From NCBI GenBank assembly GCA_937950415.1, contig CALFDL010000309.1, positions 1-24,254 of the forward strand: DNA of 24,254 nt, written 5' to 3'. Below, piece after piece: positions 7,682 to 14,476 of the stretch. Both the position numbers and the translations under genes were made by a program. The notes under the pieces are model-generated. The model saw only the letters and a program-made list of their open reading frames with translations, was not told the origin of the DNA and did not search any database. This stretch comes from an uncultured Collinsella sp. (GTDB lineage: Bacteria; Actinomycetota; Coriobacteriia; Coriobacteriales; Coriobacteriaceae). The first letter of the stretch is position 1, and the number at the start of each line of letters is the position of its first letter.

Positions 7682-7759
7682 CTGACCAAAACCTTGCCAC
7701 GAGCTTGACGGGCTGGTCAGCTTTTGGTCAGCGATTGGTTTGACGTCGAAAACCAAAAT
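7682..7759 (+). promoter_or_regulatory. Operator-like inverted repeats upstream of the Tad pilus operon
   Basis: The 200-bp leader between the rsgA terminator and cpaB contains two nested symmetric elements. CTGACCAAAA (7682-7691) is the perfect inverse of TTTTGGTCAG (7722-7731). A further near-palindromic GCTGGTCAGC copy lies at 7712-7721. TTGGTTT (7735-7741) and AAACCAA (7750-7756) flank a central GACGTC. TTGACG hexamers at 7705-7710 and 7740-7745 could be -35 elements, but no convincing -10 is found. These look like binding sites of a regulator controlling pilus expression. Confidence 0.4.
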
Positions 7760-7842
7760 CGCAATTGCGCCGCTTTGCACTTTGACCGCCCAGACAATGG
7801 TGGTACGGGCATTCGCCCGGCACTGCCATGAGAGGAGCGGCC

Positions 7843-8502
7843 GTGAACAAGAGCAAGCGCATCGCCATCAGTCTGGTCGCGGGCGTGCTCGCTGCTCTGC
7901 TCTGCATGGTTTACGGCTCGTCGATCCGCTCGCAAGCCGAACAGGTCCAGGCTGAGACCTTGGCCAAGTACGGTGGCGATCGCGTCGAGGTATGCGTCGC
8001 GGCGCGCGATATCGATGTGGGCGAGACCCTCGATGAGACCAATGTCATAACCCAGGAATGGCTGACGAGCCTGCTGCCGCGTGACGCGGCGACCGAGCTG
8101 CGCCAGGTGCGCGGCGACGTGACGACTTCGCGTATTCCCAAAAACGCCGTGATCTGCAATGTCTACACCAAGGCCGAGAGCCACAAGCTCGAGGTGCCTA
8201 AGGGCAAGGTCGCCGTTTCGGTGGCGGTCGATGCCGAGCACTCGGTCGGCGGTGCCACGGGCGTGGGCAGCTATGTGGACGTGTACGTGCAAAAAGATGG
8301 CGTAACCGATCGACTGTGCGGCGCGCACGTGATCGATACCAGTGAGAATTCCGGTGCCACGCGCGAGGGCAAGATCGAATGGGTGACGCTGGCGGCTGAC
8401 CCCGAAGACGTCAAGGAACTGCTGGGAGCCTCGGGCAAGGGAACGGTCAGCTTGACGATTCCCGCCACGGCGCGCGGCAAAAAGAGCGGAGGCGACGAGT
8501 GA
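7843..8502 (+). CDS. cpaB: Tad pilus assembly protein CpaB/RcpC (SAF domain)
   Basis: A 219-residue protein of the CpaB/RcpC family. One N-terminal membrane helix (about residues 7-25) is followed by an SAF-type domain beginning at V-A-A-R-D-I-D-V-G-E-T-L (about residues 47-60), a segment typical of the family, and then a beta-rich region. In Tad systems it lies outside the membrane and supports pilus assembly. In monoderms its role is less defined because there is no secretin. An ATG at 7828 is in frame, but GAGAGGAG at 7830-7837 is well placed for the GTG at 7843, so that start is preferred. It is the first gene of the pilus operon, and its stop TGA shares a base with the cpaE ATG. Confidence 0.85.
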   Translation: MNKSKRIAISLVAGVLAALLCMVYGSSIRSQAEQVQAETLAKYGGDRVEVCVAARDIDVGETLDETNVITQEWLTSLLPRDAATELRQVRGDVTTSRIPKNAVICNVYTKAESHKLEVPKGKVAVSVAVDAEHSVGGATGVGSYVDVYVQKDGVTDRLCGAHVIDTSENSGATREGKIEWVTLAADPEDVKELLGASGKGTVSLTIPATARGKKSGGDE

Positions 8503-10151
8503 TGAAGGCGATCTGGCTTGCGTGCTGCGCGTGCGGCGATTACGGGCTGTTGCAGCGGGAAGTCGAGGGCCGTGATACGGGTGCACAGGTGCTTCGCGTG
8601 GGTGACCTGGACGGGCTGGTTTCCATGGCGCGGGCGTTTCCGTCGCGCCGCGGGGCTGCCATCATCGCGGCGTCTCTGTTTGATACCGAAGATGTGCGCA
8701 AGACTGTTGCGCGCCTGACGGCCGAAGGCCGCGTGAGTCGCGTGGTCGTGTTGATAGAAGCACTCGATCCATCGGATATCGAGGGGCTGTTTCGCGCAGG
8801 GGCGACCGAGGTCATCGCTGCGCACAGTATATGCGGCAACGGGCGCGCGGGCGAGGGAGCGGTTGATTCCGATCGGTGCATGACGATTGAGCCCGATGCT
8901 TTTGTTGATAGGGAACCCGGGGCGCCTCGCGCTACAAGAGGCCCGCGTGTTGATGATTATGGAAAAGCGGAAGCCGAGCATGGTCGGCGCCCCCGGAACC
9001 CCCTTGTATACGATGACGCTGGAGAGCCGGCGCAGCATGCTGGCGACTCCCCGGCTGTAGATATGGGATACGTGCACGGCGTGAATCTGGCGGATGAACT
9101 CGACGAAGTTGAGGGCTTTGCCGGGTGCGGCGAGTTGTCGCTGATGCAGCATGAGCAGATTGCACAGAACGAGCCTGCCTCGCAGACCGAACAAGCTGCC
9201 ATGCCGGCTTGGACGCAGCGTGTGGTTGCGGCGGGGGAGACGGGGACGCTGTCACCGACGCCCGCCCCGCCGCCTCCGATGCCGCCGGCAGACGCTGCCG
9301 CTCCGCAGCATCGAGCTCCGGTCATCTGCGCCATTTCGGGTTCGGGCGGTTGCGGCAAGTCGACGATCATTGCCACCATGGCACACACATCGTCGCTGTT
9401 GGGCTTGCGTGCCGCCGTGCTCGACCTGGACCTGATGTTTGGAAACCTTTACGACTTGTTAGGCGTCGATGCTCCGCGCGATATGGCGGCACTTATCGAG
9501 CCGTCGGTGGCGGGCGCGCTTGCCGAGCCGGATATCGTGGCCGCATCGATGCGCGTGGCGCCGGGCGTTACGCTCTGGGGTCCCGTCGCGGCGCCCGAGC
9601 AAGCCGAGCTCATGGCACGTCCGGTGGAGCTACTGCTTGATGTTCTGCGTCGCGAATCCGACGTGGTCTTTATCGATACCTCGGTCTTTTGGGGCGACGC
9701 CGTGGCGGCTGCGGTGGCGGCGAGCGACCGTTGCTTGATCGTTGGCGATGCTGCGGTGTCGTCCGCGACATCGGCGTCGCGCGTCATTGAACTGGCAAGT
9801 CGAGTAGGTGTGCCGCGCACGCGCATGAGCGCTGTATTCAACCGGTTTGGCGCGCGCGGGGCAGACGAGGACGTCGCCATGCGCTTTGAGATTGCCTGTG
9901 CGTTGAGCTCCAAGATTCGTATCGCCGATGGCGGGCAGGATCTCGCCGCGCTCATGGCGTTTGGGCGCGCTGACGAGGCAGTGGGGCAGACCAGCGCTTT
10001 TGCGACCAGCGTGCGCGAGGCCACGCGCGAGATGCTCGTGGAACTGGGGTGCGCCGTCGGCCCTTGGAGCGATATGGTCGCCGACCGTGCAACGCGCACC
10101 GAACGCCCGCGTATCCGCCTTCCCTGGTCGCGCGAGGGTGATCAGCGATGA
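8502..10151 (+). CDS. cpaE: Tad pilus assembly ATPase CpaE/TadZ
   Basis: A 549-residue MinD/ParA-like ATPase of the CpaE/TadZ type, which marks the site of pilus assembly at the membrane. Residues 1-115 resemble a degenerate response-regulator receiver. Residues about 120-265 are a Pro/Ala-rich, acidic linker. The ATPase domain follows with P-loop G-S-G-G-C-G-K-S-T (Lys286) and the CpaE-like V-L-D-L-D-L-M-F-G-N-L motif. The signature lysine of the deviant Walker A box (K-G-G-x-G-K) is replaced by Ser. A possible Walker B is V-V-F-I-D-T-S. The start ATG 8502 overlaps the cpaB stop by one base. A GTG at 8499 is also possible. It overlaps cpaF by four bases (ATGA). Confidence 0.85.
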   Translation: MKAIWLACCACGDYGLLQREVEGRDTGAQVLRVGDLDGLVSMARAFPSRRGAAIIAASLFDTEDVRKTVARLTAEGRVSRVVVLIEALDPSDIEGLFRAGATEVIAAHSICGNGRAGEGAVDSDRCMTIEPDAFVDREPGAPRATRGPRVDDYGKAEAEHGRRPRNPLVYDDAGEPAQHAGDSPAVDMGYVHGVNLADELDEVEGFAGCGELSLMQHEQIAQNEPASQTEQAAMPAWTQRVVAAGETGTLSPTPAPPPPMPPADAAAPQHRAPVICAISGSGGCGKSTIIATMAHTSSLLGLRAAVLDLDLMFGNLYDLLGVDAPRDMAALIEPSVAGALAEPDIVAASMRVAPGVTLWGPVAAPEQAELMARPVELLLDVLRRESDVVFIDTSVFWGDAVAAAVAASDRCLIVGDAAVSSATSASRVIELASRVGVPRTRMSAVFNRFGARGADEDVAMRFEIACALSSKIRIADGGQDLAALMAFGRADEAVGQTSAFATSVREATREMLVELGCAVGPWSDMVADRATRTERPRIRLPWSREGDQR

Positions 10152-11476
10152 GCCTGCAAACGAGGATTAAGGCTGCCGGCGCTGCAGCGGGGGCAGCGCC
10201 TGTAGATGCGGGGCGTCGCCGCGCGGTGAAACGACGCACCAAGCGCGCCGTGATGGACCGCATGGGTTACGACGAAGTGGCGCGTATCAGCGCCTATATC
10301 GACCCGGCACTTGCCCGCTCGGAATTGCGTCCCGCGGTGGAGGCGGCGCTCAATGTTGAGGAGCCGACCGATCTCGCGACGCCCGAGCGCGAGACCATCA
10401 TCGACGAGATTTTGGATGACGTGGTGGGCTTGGGGCCGTTGCAGCCGCTCATCGAGGACGACACCGTCACCGAGATCATGATCAACGGCTGCCACTCGGC
10501 TTTCTTTGAACGCGGCGGCGTCTTGTACCCCATCGAGCATGCGTTTGAGGATGATGAGCAGATCCGTGTGCTTATCGACCGCATCATCTCGCCACTTGGC
10601 CGCCGTATCGACGGGCGCAGCCCCATCGTCAACGCCCGCCTCAAAACGGGCTATCGCGTCAACGCGGTGATTCCGCCTGTGGCGATTGACGGACCGATTC
10701 TCACCATCCGAAAGTTTTCGGACCGCATCTGCTCGCTGGACGAGCTTGTGGGGCTGGGGTCGCTGCCGCTTTGGTATGCGCAGCTGTTGTCGTGCGCGGT
10801 GTCGCTGCGACAGGACCTGGCGGTTGCGGGAGGCACGGGATCTGGTAAGACCACCCTGCTCAACGCGTTGTCATGCGAGATTTCCACCGGCGAGCGCATC
10901 GTGACGATCGAGGACTCTGCCGAGCTCATGTTTGCGCATCATCCGCACGTGGTGCGCCTAGAGGCCCGCGAGGCTTCAATTGAGGGCGAGGGCGCGGTGA
11001 CGATCCGCGACCTGGTGACCAATGCCCTGCGCATGCGCCCCGACCGCATCGTGGTGGGCGAGGTGCGCGGTGCCGAGTGCTGCGACATGTTGCAGGCCAT
11101 GAACACGGGCCACGATGGGTCGCTCACCACACTTCATGCGGGTTCAGAACAGGAGACCGTGGTGCGTCTGACGTTGCTTGCACGTTATGGCATCGATCTG
11201 CCGAGCGAGCTCATCGAGGAGCAGATTGCCATGGCGCTCGACGGCATCGTGATGTCCGAGCGCCACGCCGATGGCAGGCGTTTCGTCTCCTCGTATTCGG
11301 GGGTGCGTCGCGCCGCGTCGGGCGGCGTAGAACTCGAGCGCTATGTGACTTTCGATGCCGCCGAGCGAACCTGGACGCTTGACCGCGAGCCGCCGTTTAT
11401 CGCAGAAGGCCTGCGGTCGGGGACGCTCACACAAGAGGAGGTGGACGAATGGAGGTCGCTGTGCCCCTCGTCGTAG
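10148..11476 (+). CDS. cpaF: Tad pilus assembly motor ATPase CpaF/TadA
   Basis: A 442-residue secretion ATPase of the VirB11/GspE superfamily, CpaF/TadA branch. It powers pilus extension (and retraction in studied systems) from the cytoplasmic face of the TadB/TadC platform. The N-terminal region carries the L-G-P-L-x-P-L and I-M-I-N-G segments typical of CpaF. The Walker A is G-G-T-G-S-G-K-T-T with Lys234. The Asp-box E-D-S-A-E-L and the Walker B/His-box region R-P-D-R-I-V-V-G-E-V-R-G-A-E then H-D-G-S-L-T-T-L-H-A follow. The start ATG overlaps the cpaE stop by four bases, and the end overlaps tadB by 28 bases, indicating tight translational coupling. Confidence 0.96.
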   Translation: MSLQTRIKAAGAAAGAAPVDAGRRRAVKRRTKRAVMDRMGYDEVARISAYIDPALARSELRPAVEAALNVEEPTDLATPERETIIDEILDDVVGLGPLQPLIEDDTVTEIMINGCHSAFFERGGVLYPIEHAFEDDEQIRVLIDRIISPLGRRIDGRSPIVNARLKTGYRVNAVIPPVAIDGPILTIRKFSDRICSLDELVGLGSLPLWYAQLLSCAVSLRQDLAVAGGTGSGKTTLLNALSCEISTGERIVTIEDSAELMFAHHPHVVRLEAREASIEGEGAVTIRDLVTNALRMRPDRIVVGEVRGAECCDMLQAMNTGHDGSLTTLHAGSEQETVVRLTLLARYGIDLPSELIEEQIAMALDGIVMSERHADGRRFVSSYSGVRRAASGGVELERYVTFDAAERTWTLDREPPFIAEGLRSGTLTQEEVDEWRSLCPSS

Positions 11477-12375
11477 GGGGTTTGGCAGGGTTTTCTGTTG
11501 CGACGGCGTGCGGGGCGGAACCTCGTGTGCCGCAGGTGCCGCCGGCGGAGCTGGCGCGTCAGGCGCTCGAGACGGTGGCAGAGAAGCTGCCGCGTGAGCT
11601 GGTGGAAAACGATCTGCTGAAAAAGATCGCCCGTTCGTGGGCATCGCTGGCTCCGGCGCATCGCCTTGGCCTCGTGATCGAGGATGCTTCGGGGTGTTTG
11701 GCGTTTCTGCTGCTATCGAGCGGTATCTGCTGCGTTTTACTAACGATGGTGTCGTTATCGCCCCTCGGATTTGCCTTGGGACTTGTTGCTCCGATTGCCG
11801 TTGGCGCCGCTCGGGATGGCTTTGAGAGCCGGCGCGAGCAACACGATGCAGAAGAGGCCATGCCCGAGGCGTTTACCGCACTTTCCATGTCGCTTGCCTC
11901 GGGACATTCGCTGGCCCAGGGCATGCGCTTTGTGGGCGCTCATGCGCAAGAGCCGGTACATACCGAGTTTTTGCGGGTAGCGGCGGCGATCGATTGCGGC
12001 ATCTCGGCGACCGACGCGCTCGATGACTTGCTCGTGCGCATCGACGCCCCCGGTCTTTCGCTTGTGACCTTGGCGCTTAAGGTGTCACAGCGCACTGGCG
12101 CTCCGCTTGCCGACTTACTGTCCGAGGCGTCGAGCATGGTGGGGGAGCGCATTGAGCTCAAGCGCCGCCTGGATGTTAAGACGTCGCAGGCTCGCATGTC
12201 TGCGCATATGGTCGCGGCGATGCCGGCGGGCATGTGCGCGGTGTTGGCGCTGCTTTCGCCAGATTTTCGTCGCGGTCTTGCGACGCCTGCCGGCGCGGGC
12301 GCTGTGGTGCTGGGTCTTGCCCTCAACGCCGTTGCCCTGGTGGTTATCCGGCGCATTATGAGGGTGGAGCTATGA
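11449..12375 (+). CDS. tadB: Tad pilus inner-membrane platform protein TadB
   Basis: A 308-residue member of the type II secretion F domain family (PF00482). Two adjacent hydrophobic segments around residues 80-115 precede the cytoplasmic F domain (about 140-260, with A-M-P-E-A-F-T-A-L-S-M-S-L-A-S-G-H-S-L). Two more helices form the C-terminus. TadB and TadC form the membrane platform on which CpaF acts. GAGGAGG lies just before the ATG at 11449, inside the end of cpaF. It overlaps tadC by four bases (ATGA). Confidence 0.85.
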   Translation: MEVAVPLVVGGLAGFSVATACGAEPRVPQVPPAELARQALETVAEKLPRELVENDLLKKIARSWASLAPAHRLGLVIEDASGCLAFLLLSSGICCVLLTMVSLSPLGFALGLVAPIAVGAARDGFESRREQHDAEEAMPEAFTALSMSLASGHSLAQGMRFVGAHAQEPVHTEFLRVAAAIDCGISATDALDDLLVRIDAPGLSLVTLALKVSQRTGAPLADLLSEASSMVGERIELKRRLDVKTSQARMSAHMVAAMPAGMCAVLALLSPDFRRGLATPAGAGAVVLGLALNAVALVVIRRIMRVEL

Positions 12376-13013
12376 GCGCCCCAGTTGCAGTTGCGGCTTG
12401 CCTGTGCGCCCTGAGTGTATTTGTCGCGACGGGTTTAGATCGGGCGGATGCGCGCAAGATCGCAGGGGCCTGCAAGCGCGAGGCGGTGCTGGTCGCTGCC
12501 GCGGGTCGCTCGGTGGTCGATGCCCTGACCGCGCGAGTGAAGGGCGCGGTTGGAGCGGGCGGCCCGGCGCGAGTTTCGCTCGGCGAAGTGTCCGAGATGA
12601 TCGATGTTGTGCGCTTGGGTCTTTCGGCCGGTCTTTCGTTTGATGCAGCGCTTGAGATTTTCTGCGCCAACCGCCGGTCAGTGCTGGCTCTTCGCCTTGA
12701 GCGGGCCTGCATGGCGTGGCAGGTGGGCGTGGGCACGCGTGAGGACGAGTTGTTGGTCGCCGCGCGCGACCTGGACGTGCGAGCGCTCGAGACCTTTGCC
12801 ATTACGGTGGGGCAGGCACTCGCCCTGGGTGCCCCACTTGCCGAGACGCTGGCCGCTCAAAGTCGCGAGATCCGTGCGGCTCATCGCGCCGCGGTCGAGC
12901 GCGAGATTGAGCGTGCGCCCGTCAAGCTGCTGATTCCCACCGGCACGCTCATCTTGCCGGCGTTGCTTCTGTCCATATTGGGCCCGCTGCTGGGAGCAGG
13001 CGGGATGATGTAG
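12372..13013 (+). CDS. tadC: Tad pilus inner-membrane platform protein TadC
   Basis: A 213-residue second type II secretion F domain protein. An N-terminal hydrophobic segment is followed by the F domain, with E-M-I-D-V-V-R-L-G-L-S-A-G-L-S-F-D-A-A-L (about 75-95) and F-A-I-T-V-G-Q-A-L-A-L-G-A-P-L. A C-terminal membrane helix pair ends in L-L-G-A-G-G. It is short compared with the roughly 300 residues common for TadC. The frame extends upstream to 12234 inside tadB, but the ATG at 12372 overlaps the tadB stop as ATGA and has GGGTGGAG before it, so it is the likely start. Confidence 0.82.
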   Translation: MSAPVAVAACLCALSVFVATGLDRADARKIAGACKREAVLVAAAGRSVVDALTARVKGAVGAGGPARVSLGEVSEMIDVVRLGLSAGLSFDAALEIFCANRRSVLALRLERACMAWQVGVGTREDELLVAARDLDVRALETFAITVGQALALGAPLAETLAAQSREIRAAHRAAVEREIERAPVKLLIPTGTLILPALLLSILGPLLGAGGMM

Positions 13014-13023
13014 GGAGGAATAC

Positions 13024-13257
13024 ATGAACACGATGACTGACGCTGCTGGCAAGGTCCAGGGCTGGGCGTTTTGCCGGGCGGCATATGTTCGTCAGCGCGC
13101 CAAGGAGCTACTGCAGGAGGAGAGTGCACAGGGTACCACCGAGTATGCCATCTTGGTCGGCGTGCTCGTGGTGATCGCGATTATCGCCATCGTCGCATTT
13201 AAGGGCAAGGTTAAAGAGCTATGGGATGCGATCAGCGAGGGCATCAACAGCCTGTAG
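13024..13257 (+). CDS. flp: Flp-type major pilin precursor
   Basis: A 77-residue prepilin. A long basic leader of about 35 residues precedes A-Q-G-T-T-E-Y-A-I-L-V-G and one hydrophobic helix (about 41-59), then a charged tail of 18 residues. Glu40-Tyr41 match the conserved Glu(+5)-Tyr(+6) of Flp pilins, which places the processing site after Ala35 and gives a 42-residue mature pilin. Ala stands at -1 where Gly is usual. It has the canonical Flp size and sits between the platform genes and the minor subunits. GGGAGGA lies four bases before the ATG. Confidence 0.88.
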   Translation: MNTMTDAAGKVQGWAFCRAAYVRQRAKELLQEESAQGTTEYAILVGVLVVIAIIAIVAFKGKVKELWDAISEGINSL

Positions 13258-13274
13258 AGGGCGAGCGCTCCATC

Positions 13275-13784
13275 GTGGTGCTGCTGGTGTTTGCTTGCCT
13301 GATCGTGGCGATGGCGGCGGTGCTTTGGGGGCTTAACGCCGCGCGGCAGCAGCGTCCTGGGGCCGCCTTCGATTCGGGCTCAGATTCGGCGGTGGCGTCT
13401 CAAAAAGACGAGATGCGAGATGCGGACGATTCGGATGTCGCTGTCACGGCGCAAACCTTTCTACGGACGCTCGACAAGCGGTCTGGCACTGCGACGGATT
13501 TGCCTGAGGACAACGCGATTGCGGTCCGGCTTGCATGGTCCGAGGACCGACCGATGACCGAGGCAGCGGCGGATATGTTACGCGCCTACCGCGAGGTGCC
13601 AACGGCCCAGCTCGCCCTGAGCGGCTATCTCGATATTAAGGGCAACGTATGGGGCGCTATCGTGCGTGACGGACGCGGCTGGGTCGATATGGTGACGGTT
13701 GCCGCGGATACCGGCGATGCTTCGTGTCGTCTGCGCGCCGTGCGCCTGGTACCGCAAACAATAAGCTCAAAGGAGGGATCGTGA
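13275..13784 (+). CDS. Single-helix membrane protein of unknown function in the pilus operon
   Basis: A protein of about 169 residues that I do not recognise. It begins with a hydrophobic segment (V-V-L-L-V-F-A-C-L-I-V-A-M-A-A-V-L-W-G-L), followed by a Ser/Asp-rich linker and a soluble outer domain of about 115 residues (from about residue 55). The start is uncertain. The open frame begins at ATG 13221 inside flp, but those first codons look like flp shadow. GTG 13275 or 13278, after GAGGGCGAG, is more plausible. The topology (one helix, outside domain) resembles a pilus accessory or alignment protein. It lies between flp and a second pilin-like gene, and its last codons carry the ribosome-binding site AGGAGGG of the next gene. 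Confidence 0.7.
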   Translation: MVLLVFACLIVAMAAVLWGLNAARQQRPGAAFDSGSDSAVASQKDEMRDADDSDVAVTAQTFLRTLDKRSGTATDLPEDNAIAVRLAWSEDRPMTEAAADMLRAYREVPTAQLALSGYLDIKGNVWGAIVRDGRGWVDMVTVAADTGDASCRLRAVRLVPQTISSKEGS

Positions 13785-13785
13785 A

Positions 13786-14004
13786 ATGCATGGCGTTCTG
13801 CGTGAAGAGGTTGCCCAAGCGACTGTGGAATACGCCATCGTCACGGTGGCGCTGCTATCGATCGTGCTGGCGATCGCGGGGCTTTGGCGTGCTGGCACCG
13901 ATGGACACTTGGCGGCGCTGGTTGAGCGGGCGGCATCCCATGGCGTTGCCTCGACGTCGGTTATCGACGCCGCTGCGGGCGCTAAGGACATCGTGCTGTA
14001 TTGA
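13786..14004 (+). CDS. Second Flp/TadE-like small pilin
   Basis: A 72-residue protein with a very short leader (10 residues), the processing-site motif A-Q-A-T-V-E-Y-A, a hydrophobic helix (about 16-35, ending L-W-R-A-G) and a 37-residue tail rich in Ala and small residues. Glu15 and Tyr16 match +5/+6 of Flp pilins. It may be a minor pilin or a second structural pilin. AGGAGGG (13771-13777) lies eight bases before the ATG. The stop TGA (14002-14004) overlaps the apparent start of tadE. Confidence 0.8.
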   Translation: MHGVLREEVAQATVEYAIVTVALLSIVLAIAGLWRAGTDGHLAALVERAASHGVASTSVIDAAAGAKDIVLY

Positions 14005-14476
14005 TGTTGCGCGCGAGGACCGGGCGCAGTCTACGGTCGAGGCGGCGTTCCTGCTGCCGACGTTTCTGACGCTCGTCCTGTTGGCGCTGCAGCCGGTGTG
14101 CCTGCTCTATACGCGCGCGGTCATGGAGTCTGCCGCCGCCGAGACCGCGCGGCTCATGACCACGACGACGGCGGAGGACGACGATCTTAAGGAGTTCACC
14201 CGCCGCCGGCTTGCCGCAGTGCCCAACGTTTCGATCTTTCATGCCGGCGGGCCGTTGTCGTGGGATATCGAGCTTGGCCGGGCCGGTGCGGGTGGCGTCT
14301 CGGCCGTGTCCGTTTCTGGCGAGGTCAAGCCGTTGCCTGTGATCGGTGCGTTTGCGCGGGCTATGGGTGGTACCGCCGAGGGCGGCTACGTTGAGCTCAA
14401 GGTCGATGTCTCGTATCAATCACGTCCCGAATGGCTGGAGGGAGATTATGATTCGTGGATTGCTGCATGGGATTAA
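14000..14476 (+). CDS. tadE: TadE-like minor pilin (start codon unclear)
   Basis: A protein of about 158 residues with the TadE pattern: a short charged leader, the motif A-Q-S-T-V-E-A-A-F-L-L-P, a hydrophobic helix and an outer domain of about 120 residues ending W-I-A-A-W-D. Glu14 sits at +5 from the putative cleavage site. No ATG, GTG or TTG occurs in frame between 13949 and the motif. ATT at 14000 overlaps the previous stop codon (ATTGA) and gives a leader length equal to its paralogues, so an AUU start is the best guess. The alternatives are ATG 13940 or TTG 13946, which would add an Arg-rich stretch overlapping the upstream gene. The 3' end overlaps tadG by 29 bases. Confidence 0.72.
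   Translation: MDVAREDRAQSTVEAAFLLPTFLTLVLLALQPVCLLYTRAVMESAAAETARLMTTTTAEDDDLKEFTRRRLAAVPNVSIFHAGGPLSWDIELGRAGAGGVSAVSVSGEVKPLPVIGAFARAMGGTAEGGYVELKVDVSYQSRPEWLEGDYDSWIAAWD

Noticed and set aside
13221..13274. Upstream extension of the unknown pilus-operon protein into flp
   Set aside because: It would overlap flp by 37 bases, and its residues look like flp shadow, while later GTG codons start directly at the membrane helix.
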